Assembly: GCF_000346465.2 (NCBI RefSeq)
Contig: NC_034016.1
Coordinates: 14,028,969-14,092,968 of the forward strand
Length of the DNA stretch: 64,000 nt
Direction: 5' to 3'
From: Prunus persica
Taxonomy: Eukaryota; Streptophyta; Magnoliopsida; Rosales; Rosaceae
In this document: one piece after another, positions 36,097 through 47,984 of the stretch
How positions within the stretch are numbered: the first letter of the stretch is position 1
How the letters are laid out: each line of letters begins with the position of its first letter
Program-made: the position numbers and the translations under genes
The notes under the pieces: generated by a model
Seen by the model: the letters and a program-made list of their open reading frames with translations, nothing else
Databases searched by the model: none
What the model was told of the DNA's origin: nothing

Positions 36097-37409
36097 GGGA
36101 GATATTATTGGCACCCCATTATTTGCTCTTTGCACCCCATATTAATTTTAAACATGAATAATTTATTTAACCTTCGTACATAATTACCGTTAAGGACAAA
36201 AAGCATTTATAATAAAAATTAAATTTGCTCACTACACCCCATGTATGTTCCTGCAACTCTAGTTAGAATTTTTTTCTTAAACCATCATGTTCCTACAATC
36301 CTAATGAGCTTTATACGCTTATATTGGTGAAAAATATATTGTATTTATTCATGAAGGGTGAGATTGAAGTTAGAGAGGCTTCGAATGAGTTATGAGTTTA
36401 TTTTTTGGCCTTTTTCAAGCTTGGGATTTCTTGATGGTTCGCTAGTTGCGTTTAGCAAACCAGTACCGAACGCGATAGGTAAATTCGGTGGGATGCCACC
36501 GAAACATTGCACCTATTTTGGTTGCGTTTGACTGGCCGTTAACTTCAGATGCAGTGGAGATCCACCATAATATAAACGGTGTTCGGTGGTTTATTACAGA
36601 ATTTTTACCTACAATTCAGTGGCAACGAACCGAAATATATTTATTTTTTCAGTAACTTATTGTCGACCACAAATTTAATATAAGCTATTTTGACCTTACT
36701 CCCATTGAAGGAACAAAAACAAGATGACGCCCTTAAAATAGATGACACATCATCAAATGTGATGGTCATCTCACTAAAAGGCATGTGAAAGATGTTCGTT
36801 TCAAGATGCCATCTCTCAATAAAGGTAGATATAACAATCTTATCTGCATTCCGATAAGAACACTAAATAAGTTGCTCCAATCCATACCTCTAAATGTACC
36901 ATTTGAATATACCATTATTTGGATTAGCCCTCCAATTTCACTAATGAAGGATAGATGTCTTCGACATGCACCTAAGGTGCTCACATTCCTAGTAAAAAAC
37001 AATATTAAGTACAAACTCAATAACGAATTCAGTAGATGATCACTGAAACAAGAAACGAATTCACGGAAACAAAAAATGAATTCAGTTGACTACTACTGAA
37101 AAACATAAACATATTCAATAGACTGTCACTAAAAAACTGAAACAGATTATGTGAACTACTATTGAAAAACGTAAACACATTCGGTGGGTAGCTACTGAAA
37201 ATAGAAAACAAATTCGATGGACTACCGTTGAACAAGGTAACGATTTTAGTGGGGTTTACACAGGTAAGTTAGGGAATGGGGTTCATGAGGGCAATCTAGG
37301 AAGAAAAATGAGGTGTATTGAGTAATTTTAAAATTTCCTAAAATTCAGTGGGGTGTAAGGAGAATATGAGGTGGAAAGAGCAAATGTTAGAGTGCCAATA
37401 AAATCATCC
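36097..37409. mobile_element. Mutator-like element with 9-bp target duplication
   Basis: The left end is GGGAGATATTATTGGCACCC; the right end, reverse complemented, is GGATGATTTTATTGGCAC, followed on both by TTTGCTCTTT-CACC. The 9-bp direct repeat AAAAATAAT flanks it (36088-36096 and 37410-37418). The unoccupied sequence TTGTTAAAAAATAATATATGG is present at about 24828 and again at about 53230. Ends plus a 9-bp duplication point to the Mutator superfamily. It carries a plant-mobile-domain remnant but no recognisable MURA transposase. Confidence 0.9.
36722..36830 (-). pseudogene. Plant mobile domain (PMD) remnant inside the MULE
   Basis: The minus strand encodes FIERWHLETNIFHMPFSEMT and then ITFDDVSSIL. 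This matches the signature ERWxxETxTFHxPxGExTITLxDV of the plant mobile domain, found in MAIN/MAIL proteins and in several transposons. Only this core is readable; the flanking frame is broken. Captured or co-evolved transposon cargo is the likely origin. Confidence 0.7.
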
Positions 37410-37746
37410 AAAAATAATATATGGTTTAATGGGTTGTCCTGTTAAGGGAAAGCTTGGAGGCAATAATTTAAACTTTTGGAAAAACAATAATCCCAAATGT
37501 AAGAACAATTCATCCACTAATAGCTTGCAAAATTATAATTTAAATGGAAAAACAAAAAACAAATGCACTAGTAATAAGTTAATGTATCTACTAAACTTAA
37601 TTACATGGAGGCAATCTAATGGATCACTAGTGATTTTTTAGTCAAAACAACCTAGTTATATATAATTACTGAAAAAAATAATCTCATTTTTCACGGCCCA
37701 AGAACGGGCAAGGGTCCTTCAATAAGTTAAACATGTTTACAAGGTG

Positions 37747-38019
37747 TCACCAAAGCACAAAACGGTCCATAAGCAAACGAACTGTGGCCTCTGAAAGACT
37801 AGAGGAATCCAAGTCCCTCTGAATCTGAACCATTCTGCTGCTCTCTTTTCTTGCTTCTTTCAACACTTGCTGTTGTTCTTCAACCTCATCATCACCTTCT
37901 CCTTGTTTTCCCTTTGATGAAAACACCAGTCGCTTCTTAGCCCCTACCTTGTCTTTCAGCTTTGCCAACTCGCTCATCCAAACCTCCACCACTGCAGACA
38001 TGCTTGAACTTGAAAACAT
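37747..38019 (-). CDS. Small charged protein of unknown function, copy 3
   Basis: A 90-aa frame almost identical to copy 2 (differences include V for A before QIQRDLDSS). The conserved ATG is at 38001; an upstream ATG at 38019 adds MFSSSS. It lies about 450 nt downstream of the intact TNL4, in the same direction. The acidic GEGDDEVEEQQQ stretch is followed by a region that could form an amphipathic helix. Function unknown. Confidence 0.6.
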   Translation of the reverse strand: MFSSSSMSAVVEVWMSELAKLKDKVGAKKRLVFSSKGKQGEGDDEVEEQQQVLKEARKESSRMVQIQRDLDSSSLSEATVRLLMDRFVLW

Positions 38020-38093
38020 GAAAACTGGCTTGGTCTTGACTCTTTGAGTTTGATCAAGGATGATGGGGAGAGCTGGCTATTATGCTTGTTGGG

Positions 38094-38099
38094 TTATAT

Positions 38100-38100
<1 letters not shown>
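38094..38100 (-). promoter_or_regulatory. TATA box of small gene copy 3 next to a long (CT)n
   Basis: TATATAA on the minus strand about 95 nt before the conserved ATG. Immediately upstream is a CT tract of about 35 bp (38103-38138), and a second of about 36 bp at 38239-38274. Both tracts are longer than in the other copies. Confidence 0.55.
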
Positions 38101-38138
<38 letters not shown>

Positions 38139-38236
38139 CCTTGCCCTTCATGTGGCTTGGATTGGATGAAAAATCAGTGTGTCACAGACAGCCGTTGGTT
38201 ATAGGCTCGCACACAGGATTTAGTTTTAGGAATATT

Positions 38237-38278
<42 letters not shown>

Positions 38279-38469
38279 AAGTGGGGTATGAGTTTTGTTG
38301 AGTGAATGAAAAGCTTCCCAGTGGGCGCACGGAACTCTCTTCTTTAGATTGTGGGCGACTTGGCATATTACTATTCATCAATAGTATCCATTGCATCTTA
38401 GTTTTTCTTTTGTCTTATTCCAACATTGCAAATCTCTCTTCCGGGTCAACCACCTCTTCATCATCATCT

Positions 38470-41400
38470 TCAGTAAAAGTAGCCATCTTCATTATCTTCA
38501 CAGCTGAAGTAGTCATGTTCCGAGTCTTGCTCATCTTCACATAGATCAACACCTGATTCAGACTCATCGGATTCAGACCTGTCATTAGCATCTTCCAAGT
38601 CATCGGATTCAGACTCACCATCTTCCGTAAATATAGACAGGTCGTCATCATCCTGTGTCATTACCAGGTGGACCCCGAAGCTATTAAAACGCAGCGAATC
38701 TTGTGTCAAATTCTGAAAATTAACTTGACACGCAAAAGGCGACTGCGGCCAGGTAATCTGATCATCCCGGTAAAACATTTCTCTGAATCGAATATAGCAC
38801 AGCCACACATGACCTGACCCTATCTTTCTGAAATGGTAATCGAACTGAATATAATGAGGTACCACTTCTGGTTGATTGACGGAAATTTTTGTTAGAAAAC
38901 CATGGTAACGTCGTCTTTTATTTTGCGGGTTTTCAACAGCAGCATATAGAGCCAATCCTTGGTTCTGGCATTTGAAGTTTGGAGGGATTTCAATCAAAAG
39001 TTCACATGCTTCATCACGCTCCTTCACATCGTTATGACAGCTGAACAACGTCGAGAGAGCTTCAAAACTTGCTGGAAATACAACCTGAAATCCATGTTTC
39101 TGTGAAGACAGAAGGTGATCAAAGAAGAGTGTGATCTGCTCCTTTGGTAGAATGTTTGGTTTCTTTGGGAGGTCACGAGCCAGATTGCCGCACAGTCTCT
39201 GGCAATTACACAAGTCCACCAACTCAATCATTTGTGAGTCTTTTTTACCTTTCAGAATGTTGGACAATGATGAAAACCTTTCCAATGATATGCAATCACT
39301 CGCCTCTAACTTTACTATTTTTGGTGGAAGTTCCGGAATATCTTGAAGCCTCTTGCAGCCATGCAAGTAAAGCTCCCGCAAATTGACAAATTTCATAATG
39401 CATACGGGAATACTTACAAGGAAATCACTTCTTGTTAGATCAAGTGCACTCAATGTAGACACACAATCAAGAGTTCTGAGGAAATTAATTTCTGATAAAT
39501 TGCTTCCTTCCAAAGTGAATGCCTCAAGTCTGGGAAGCGCTAAAGGATGTGATACTGCACTCCCCAAAACTTCAGACTTCACTTTATTTGGAAATGTAAC
39601 AAGCTTTCGACTTCCTTGGAGACAAACGTGGTTTAGATGTTCCAACTCATAAATGCTGGGTGGCAGATTCGTAAGATTTTCACGATTCCTTAGGTCTAAA
39701 AATTCAAGACTGATGAGATATGCAATTGATGCAGGCAATTCTTTGAAGCCACTACCAGATAGAAACATGCAACGTAAGGAATCCATCTTTCCCCCAATTT
39801 CAGGGAAAGTCTCCAGTCTTCTGCAATCTTCAAGATTGAGAACTTGTAGAGATTTTGACTGGATTATTGGAAATAGTGTGAGGTTATAGCATCTCACAAG
39901 ACTCAAGTCAACAAGCTTATCATGAAATCCAACAGAAGGATGAACCTCAACTAAACTCGTGCAGTCGTCCAGATTCAAGGACTGTAAGTTTGGAATTCCA
40001 GAGATATTTGGGGTTTTTGTTAGGAATTCACAGCTCTCAAAATTCATGGACTTCAAATTTTGCAAACGCTATATGAGACAAAAATAGAAAAGAAAAAGAA
40101 GGATCAAACGATAAGGCATAAACAAGTGCAAGCCATAACTCCAAAAACTTAATAAACTTTTGAAAATACGAAGGGATGAAAATAATTTAAATTACCTTGA
40201 ATCCCTCCCCAAGTTGTGACAAGCGGCTACAAGGCATATAAAGTTCAACAAGTTTACTTGGATTGAAAGTAGATGGTAAAGTTTGTAGAGGACAATCAGG
40301 CCAATGAAGAAACCTCAACTCATTAGATAGATAATCCACGTGATCACCATAAAATCGTGCATTCACATTGATGAAAAGTCGAAGGTTTTTCATCTCTGAG
40401 AAGCTGTCACCACTCAAGCATATGTCATCTGGTGTCGGAAACTTTGCTATGATGCCTTTAATATTGTTTGTTCCCTATTATCAAAAAGCAGTAGTGTTAA
40501 CATACAAAGCTCTTTAGCAAATAAAAATGCAAGTGTACACATCACACACACAGACTTACTGTTCCTTCTGTTAGAACACGATAAACATCCTCGTGAAACC
40601 ACAATCTGCTACGTTCACCAGGCTCATCTGGCGACTCTTGATAAACTATTCCTCTACCCAATTCTTCAAGCAAGTCATGCATCCCAATTATGCCTTGTTC
40701 AATATTTATGAGGGCCTTGTCTACGAGTACTTTAATAGCATACTTAGGCTTGAGGTCACAACCTTCCAGGATCGGTATCACATGGTTCACCTTTCTACCG
40801 TTAAAGAAACATGCTATATCAAGGAAGACTTCTTGCACCGAATATTCCAATGCATCATAGCTTATTTTGAGAGTTTTTTTAATGTCCGAGTGCAGATTCC
40901 CATCCAATGCATCATGCCACTCATCTATACTTCTACCACATAGATGGGAACCTAAAACCTTGAGAGCTAAAGGAAGACCTTGAGCATGCTTCACCACAGT
41001 TTCTGCAGCTTTCACATAATCATCATCCAAATTTTTATTTCTCCCACCATTCCAACTAATGAAGAGATCAAGAGATTCACCAAAGTTTAATTTCTTGGCC
41101 TTGTATATAATACTAACTTGATGAGATCTTAGCAAATGCTTATCTCTTGTCGTTATGATAATTCTACTGCCCAAACCAAACCAATCACAACCTCCAACTA
41201 AGTTGTTTAATTGGTCCAAATGATCCACATCATCTACAATTACAAGGACCTTTTTACCACTCAACCTTTCCTTTATCACACTGATTCCTTTATCGGCACT
41301 GGTAACCTTTATTTCCTTTCCTCTTAGAATCTCATAAAGAAGAAGATTTTGTAGGTCGACTAGGCCTCCATATGGTATTGATCTTTCTCTTACATTTTCC

Positions 41401-42072
41401 AGAAAACAACTCCCTTCAAACACATGGGCCAGTGAGTTATAAACAGCTTTAGCAACAGTTGTCTTTCCTATTCCACCATTCCCCCATATTCCTACCATGC
41501 GAACATCATTTCTGTCAACGTCTAAAACTTTACGAATATCTAGTACACGAGCCTCTATTCCAACTTGGTATTTTGCCACATTGATATGGGTATCCTTTAA
41601 TACTTGTAAGGAAATCTCGTTGACAATGTTCTGAATAAATTCAGTTTCAGGGCTGCCAATTTTAAGCACAAACAACATTTAAATAAAATGGGATTTTTCT
41701 ATATATGTTTTAAAGAAGTGCTCGACTCGATACTAGTGTAAATTATGTCGTGAATTTTAGATGATGGAGTTACTACATCATGATATTTGATATGTCTAGA
41801 CACTTCTTCTTATTAAAATCTCGGTTTATTAGTTAAAAGTTGGACTCAACATCCATAACTGTCTTACATTTATCAAGAAGAATAATTAAATGAGGGTTTT
41901 ATAATCAACATAAGGAAGAGCTGTTTGGTAGGTATCTAAGACTAATAAATTAATTAAGTATTTTGTTCTTGGAAATTATGTAATTTATGGACAACATTTT
42001 ATATATGTTTGTTGCATGTTATCATATACCATAGGCTTAATTTTTTCAAATCCTCTAGGTGTGGGATTGCCC

Positions 42073-42167
<95 letters not shown>

Positions 42168-44013
42168 GGTGGATGGGATAGAGGAAGGTGGAGGGAGGGT
42201 CATAAGAGAGGCGTGAGTGCGGCTGTTTATGGCAGGGATGGGTTGATTTGAGAACTTATTATTTTTTTCACAATATTAAACCCAAATAAATAAGTTAGGG
42301 AAAGTACATCAAACATGGTTTTCTTCTTCTGTCTTACACTCCCCTTCTATTTTCTTACTCTATCGTTTAATCGCTCTTCTCGATTTCTCCTTACTAAACA
42401 ATTGTTTATCAAACATGTTACTATTGTAATAGATTTTGATGTTGTCTTTTGTCTATTTTTGCTCATTTTGCTTCAAGATCTTGAATTTGTCGTTTGGTGG
42501 TTGACAAATGAAGTGCAGAAAATATATCTAATCTGTAGTTTCTATTCATTTTCAGTACTTTTGATTGCATATCTTGAATTTATATTGTTTGATGGCTGAG
42601 AACATGAGGGAAAAACAAACAATTAGAAAATTCATGAACAAGCTATGATGTTAGGGAAAGCTTGTGATGGAATGGACACTACGATAACAATAGAAGAGAT
42701 TGGTTTTCGTAACAGAGTGATTTTATTAGAAAGGAGAGATGTACACTGCTTGCTTGGTGTAGAACTATGAGGCTATTAATAATGTAGCTATTGGTTGGCT
42801 AATTGGCCTTTCAGTGATGTAACTATTTGCTACTTAGTGGGTTTGTAAGATTGCAGGATTTCATCCAACACAAAAAATAAAGGACTGCAGGATTCCACTG
42901 GCATATTACACAAAGCCTTGTAATCTCCTCTGTTTCTATTAGATTGTGTGAGGCTTAGATATAAGAATAGTGTTTGGCTTTCTAGTAGATTTCTTAGTTA
43001 CAATTCACATTACAACACTTCAATCCTATTTATTGGCAATGTTTTCCGGCAAGTTTGCCGACTTGACCAACCACCATGTCTACTACTTGGCTTTATCAAA
43101 TATTATCAGCCACATAAGCTGCAGCTTGCTCTAGACTGGAGCATTCTACAAAACTCCTTATATGTTTGTGGCTATTTGTTTAGCCGGCAAAGTTCACCGA
43201 CTTGGTCATTTAGTCCAGTAGCTACCCTCTTCTAGATTCTACTACAATTATCTTAGATATCTGATAGCTATTGTAGCACTTTGGGATTCTAAATTATTAC
43301 TCTAGAGATTTCTACCAAATGTCCATCACATTTTAACAGTTAAAATAACAGATTCTGCAACCCTGGGAGAAATAAATTGAAATTAAGGCAGAGCCTCCTG
43401 ATCCTAAATGTATATTAAAGATAGAAATATACCGCATTCAGAAAAGAAAAAAAACATACCCCTCCAAGTAATGCGACCCAGACAAATTTGCAGCTTCTGT
43501 AAGGGTTTCCTTCCATCTCAGCACCTTCTTCATATTGTCCTCGAATTTACTTTCATCATGGTTAGTAAGTCTCTGTTCTTTGAATTTGCGTTCATGGTTA
43601 TTCAGTGCCTCGCCATAACTACCTCTTTGGTTCCTTACATCTGAGGGATCCACTTTGTAGAAAACTGGCCAAACCATCTGTTGCTTTGATTTTCTACACT
43701 GAATGATATGAACAAGTTCATCCAAGCACCACTTCGAGGATGCATAGTTTTCAGAGAATACGATGATGGAACACCTCGATCCTTCAATTGCATCAAGAAG
43801 TGCTTGTGATATTTCTTCTCCTCTTGGGAGCTCATCATCTATGAAGGTTCTGATGCCCCTCTGGACCAAATTTTTGTGTAGATGGTCTGTGAAATTGTAG
43901 CGTGTGTCCTCACCTCTAAAGCTGAGAAACACATCGTGTGTCCATGAATTGGTGAAAGAAGAAGAAGAAGAAGGGGAAGGAGCTCCTAATAATTGAGTGG
44001 TGCTTAGATCCAT
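38470..44013 (-). CDS. TNL4: TIR-NB-ARC-LRR disease-resistance protein with acidic C-terminal tail, intact
   Basis: Exons: TIR 44013-43460, NB-ARC 41652-40560, linker 40474-40196, LRR/C-terminal 40068-38470. Phases agree; joined frame 3525 nt (1174 aa). TIR with WTHDVFLSFRGEDTR and WCLDEL; NB-ARC with GNGGIGKTT, VIVDDVDHLD, GSRIIITTRD, GLPL and MHDLLEELG. LRRs and C-JID closely follow TNL3 (VVFPASFEALSTLF, HVWLCYIRF). The tail is longer and more Ser/Asp/Glu-rich, ending EDNEDGYFY. The first intron is 1.8 kb against 0.4 kb in TNL3 and holds a 91-bp GA microsatellite and repeat DNA. Differences from TNL3 are scattered through the LRRs, as expected for receptors under diversifying selection, though this was not computed. 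Confidence 0.93.
42075..42165 (+). repeat. (GA)n microsatellite, about 45 units, in TNL4 intron 1
   Basis: An uninterrupted GA dinucleotide run of about 91 bp. It creates long artificial Arg-Glu and Leu-Ser frames, which are not genes. It lies inside the enlarged first intron of TNL4 and should be highly polymorphic. Confidence 0.97.
42640..43260. repeat. Repeat-derived DNA in TNL4 intron 1
   Basis: About 42640-42760 recurs at 51930-52040 (GCTATGATGTTAGGGAAAGC, GATTGGTTTTCGTAACAGAG). Parts of 42765-42840 (GTAGCTATTGGTTGGCTAAT) recur at about 52190. This indicates dispersed repeat DNA that enlarged the intron. No protein domain is recognised. Confidence 0.5.
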
Positions 44014-44873
44014 ATTGTTGAAAATTGAACAGGCTGAAAGGGTTGGAAATTATGGTGATTTATTGTCCAAGAGTTTCTGGTTGGCAATGTCAGTGGAGAG
44101 AAGAAACATGCGAGTGAAAAATCTTGGTCTTTCTGGGCCCCAAGAGCTCCTACCCCTGCTGGGTCTCTCTAGACCCGAGGGACAGTTTAACCAAAAATAA
44201 ACGTAGTAATAATAACACACTGGTAACAGCACTCTCACCCAATTGTCATGACAAATAGCAAGGGCTGTTACTATTTATGCAAAATTGGTCAAAGAAAGTA
44301 TTCGGTACTCTGTCATTAAGACAATTTACGCCCCACTACATTGCTCATGGTTGCGTTTGTCTCCTAAAATACAACCACCACTTACAATTGTAACTTTTTT
44401 CATTTTACATTTCAAACTTCAAATCCAGTCGGCAATTAGACCAGTATTAACTAGTACATGCAGTTACATAAAAATTTGAATGCAAACCCTTTGTGTCTAG
44501 AAACAATTCTGCACTAAAAATAGTTTTCAGTTCAACATTGGTCGTGTGTGTTTATTTTCTTGTCTCACCACAACAACTTCCAAAACCACAGCAAAGCTAG
44601 CTGCAGTCATTTTGTCACAAAATTGTTCGTTTGTTAAAAATAGTTTATGGTTTAATGGTTTGTTCTGTTAAGGGAAAGCTTGGTTGCAATAATTAAACTT
44701 TTGGTTTATATATAATTCCTTTAAATCCAAATGTAAGAACCATTAATTCATCCGCTAATAGCTTGCAAAAATTGATTAAAATGGAAAAACAAAAAACAAA
44801 TACACATCAAATTAATAGTACAGTTATATATATGCAAGATTAGACTAATATTTTAAACATGTTTACAAGGTGT

Positions 44874-45125
44874 TCACCAAGGCACAAAACGGTCCATAAG
44901 CAAACAGACTGTGGCCTCTGAAAGCGTAGAGGAATCCAAGTCCCTCTGAATCTGAGCCATTCTGCTGCTCTCTTTTCTTGCTTCTTTCAACACTTGTTCT
45001 TCTTCAACCTCATCATCACCCTCTCCTTGTTTGCCCTTTGATGAAAACACCATTCGCTTCTTAGCTCCTACCTTGTCTTTCAGCTTTGCAAACTCGCTCA
45101 TCCAAACCTCCACCACTGCAGACAT
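44874..45125 (-). CDS. Small charged protein of unknown function, copy 4
   Basis: An 83-aa frame from ATG at 45125. It is the family pattern with F for L in SEFAKLKDKVG, M for L in KKRMVFSS, and a one- to two-residue shorter acidic/Gln stretch (EVEEEQ). The end LLMDRFVPW is conserved. There is no TNL body upstream; a deletion scar joins its promoter region directly to the first codons of a TIR exon at 45430-45544. Confidence 0.6.
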   Translation of the reverse strand: MSAVVEVWMSEFAKLKDKVGAKKRMVFSSKGKQGEGDDEVEEEQVLKEARKESSRMAQIQRDLDSSTLSEATVCLLMDRFVPW

Positions 45126-45220
45126 AATTGAACTACTTGAAAACTTGAAATTATTGCTTGGTCTTGACTCTTGAGTTTGATCAAGGATGATGAGGAGAGC
45201 TGGCTATTATGCTTGTTGGG

Positions 45221-45227
45221 TTATATA
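45221..45227 (-). promoter_or_regulatory. TATA box of small gene copy 4
   Basis: TATATAA about 97-100 nt upstream of the ATG, with interrupted CT tracts at about 45232-45250 and 45359-45381. The promoter is preserved up to the fusion point near 45430. Confidence 0.5.
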
Positions 45228-45429
45228 GAAGACAGAGAGAGAGAGAGAAAGAAAGAGGGCCTTGCCCTTCATGTGGTTTGGATTGGATGAAAAATAAGTG
45301 TGTCACAGCCGTTGGATATAGGTTCGCACACAGGATTTAGTTTTAGGAATATTCGTTGGAGAGAGAGAGAGAGAGAGAGAGCAGAAGTGGGGTATGAGTT
45401 TTGTGGAGTGAATGAAAAGCTTCTCCGTG

Positions 45430-45544
45430 GGCGTGTGTCCTCACCTCTAAAACTGAGAAACACATCGTGGGTCCATGAATTGGTGAAAGAAGAAGAAGAA
45501 GAAGGGGAAGGAGCTCCTAATAATTGAGTGGTGTCTAGATCCAT
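45430..45544 (-). pseudogene. TIR exon scrap fused to the upstream region of small gene copy 4
   Basis: The first 38 or so codons of a TIR exon (MDLDTTQLLGAPSP, then a Ser run, WTHDVFLSFRGEDTR) match TNL3/TNL4. At about 45430 the sequence switches to the block found upstream of the other small genes (GAGTGAATGAAAAGCTTC). The rest of the TNL, about 4 kb by comparison with TNL3, is missing. The junction has a few shared bases (GCG/GTG), consistent with end-joining after a deletion. Confidence 0.88.
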
Positions 45545-45708
45545 ATTGTTGAAAATTGAACAGGCTGAAAGGGTTGGAAATTATAGTGATTTATTGTCCA
45601 AGAGTCTCTGGTTGGCAATGTCAGTGGGCAGAAGAATCATGTGAGTGAAAAGTCTTCGTCTATGTGGGCCCCAAGAGCCCCTACCTCTGCTGGGTCTCTC
45701 CAATCTAG

Positions 45709-46515
45709 GAGAAATTATAGAGTAGTACCGTATCACCACGTCAGCTGGTGATACTTCCACTCAAAATATGCCATGTGTAATTTTTTAAAATTAATTATTC
45801 TTCATTACAGCTGGACTTTATTTTTATCCGCTGAAATAAATTAGAAAAATAAAAAACTTAAAAAAAAAAAGAGAGAATATCCCAGCAACCCAACCCTTAC
45901 CCCCACGCCACCCCTCTGTCGTCGTCTTCCGACTGCCATCAACAGTCATTAGTAAGAGAGCCAAATCCCCACAGCCTAATAAATTTTTGCAACAAGGAAA
46001 CTTCATCATCATTGTCAATGAATGTTAATATATGATGGAGTTTATTAGATCCAATATAATACCCAACACAATCAACCCTTTCCATATCAATTTCATGCTG
46101 GTCGATTTGTAGCCTGTTTGTTATAGACCCACCTCCCATCCCAACCTTCTTCACATCTGCTAGTGAGACCTTCATCAATGAAAAAATATATATGGATCTT
46201 GGGGTAGTCACCAAAAGGTTGAGAAAGTTGAAGAACGGCAACAGAGAGAGAGAGAGAGAGAGAAATAAATAAAAGAGAGGGACGGGGCGGCGACCAGAGC
46301 GGCGGTGCGAGGTAGGCATGTTGGGGGTAGGCTGTGGCTATGCTCTTTTTTTTTCCATTGTTTATTTTCTTAATTTTATTTTAAAGGGTAAAAATTAGGT
46401 TAATGTCCAGTTGTAAAATAAAGTTTGAGTTGTTAAAAAATAAAGACACATGTCATATTTTGAGTGGGAATATCACCAGCTGACGTGGTGATACGGTACT
46501 ACTCTATAATTTCTC
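45709..46515. mobile_element. Non-autonomous Mutator-like element (MITE) with 9-bp target duplication
   Basis: About 70-bp near-perfect inverted ends: both start GAGAAATTATAGAGTAGTAC and continue CGTATCACCACGTCAGCTGG. It is flanked by the 9-bp direct repeat CCAATCTAG (45700-45708 and 46516-46524). The corresponding upstream regions of TNL3 (about 30143) and TNL4 (about 44163) read CTCTCTAGACCCGAGGG without the element. No transposase is encoded. A 9-bp duplication is typical of Mutator-like elements. Confidence 0.9.
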
Positions 46516-46524
46516 CCAATCTAG

Positions 46525-47950
46525 ACCCGAGGGACAGTTTTAATTTTATATGATTATTTATAATTCCAACAGCTATATTTTATAATTATCTTTTTGTTTT
46601 GCTTTCTCTTTTCGTTATATTTTCTTCTTTTTATTTATAATTATTGTTTATCTTTATTAATGATTGTCGTTTATTTTTTCAAATTCAATGATAAATCACA
46701 TAATTCAGGTCCTTTAGAAAACTACTTTCAGGTCCTTTTCACTAATAACCAAAATAAATACAACCAAATTAATAAATGGCTTGGCATGAGGAGTTTATGG
46801 CATGGGAGCTAAGCTTTCACAAGTTTAGCAATTTAAGAAAGAGAAAGCATGAGTTTCTTGCATAATACAAAGATCAAAATGGGGCAGAAGAAAATTAGGA
46901 GGATTCCTATCTTAGGGAAAGAAGAAAACAGCGAGAGAAGAAGATTGGGTGGCTTGAGTAAATTCTCAGTTGCTTGACAAAGCTTGGTCAGGCTCTGGAT
47001 GATGATTTTGCTGGGTAATGAGCCCTTTGTGGTTCCAAGGGTTTGACGCAGCTGGACCTCCTCATGAAGGTGAGGCGCACTTGCTTTCCTTCTTGGTTTT
47101 CAAAACGGAGCTAACAGAGGAAAAGAAAACAGGTATAGTCTTTTGCCCGGTGGGTACTTTCCTTACATACATGGATTTCCTTTGGTTCCTGCTATGGCTT
47201 CCCATTGACTGTCTTGAAGCTTTGACAAAGATGGAGCACGATGTCAGATTTTTATAAGGCGTTGGGCTGGGCTTGTGTGTACAGTGTTGGGTTATTAACG
47301 TATTATCTCCAGCATCTAATGGGTTTTCATCAAGCTGCCGGAAATAGCTTACTTATCTTAGGCATTTTTACTGATGTAGGTTTATCTAAGTGTCATAATA
47401 GGTTACTAGATGTCCTCCTAAGGCATTGGACCATTCTTTTCTCCTTCTTTCATGCTAACCCATGTATTTGGGCCTGAAGAATGGGCCTGAGTTTTAATAC
47501 TCCCAAGTAGCTTAAAACTTTCATTCCTCGAACCCTCAATGGGCCCTGTGATTGCTTGTTTCCTTCCATACCACAACATTCTCAGCAAGCCCCGGGTAAT
47601 TTTGTGGCTTGGACTCACTTAAGCTTGTGGCACAGCTTGGTATTAGAATAGTGGTCCTTTGCACGGCATTTATTTAACATGCTTGCATTTGAGTTTTTAT
47701 CATGCCGTGATAGGCTATAATTGGGCCAAGTAACACTGGATGGGTAGATGAGCATGATTTTGTGGAGCCGGTATGCTCTTGACCCCTTTTGTGCATGCTT
47801 GCTTGGTATGACACGTGAATTGTGGCTTGCATTGATGCGTCCTTCAAATTCTCTTTTGTTCCGATCGGGCTCCTTTTGCATTCAATCTCTCTGTGTTAGG
47901 CCAGAAATTGATCTGGGCCTAGCTCCTTGAATTTCTAGGCCTCAACAAAT
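46525..47950. other. Spacer of probable transposon origin, nothing coding recognised
   Basis: No conserved gene is seen. The right end (GGCCTCAACA at about 47949) abuts sequence matching other spacers (AATGCAAA-CCTTTGTG), as an LTR end would. This may be a solo LTR, but the left end and target duplication were not found. Confidence 0.3.
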
Positions 47951-47984
47951 GCAAATCCTTTGTGACTAAAAACAATTCTGCACT

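Noticed and set aside
42009..42251. Open frames with long Arg-Glu or Leu-Ser repeats
   Set aside because: They are translations of the (GA)n microsatellite in TNL4 intron 1 and not genes.
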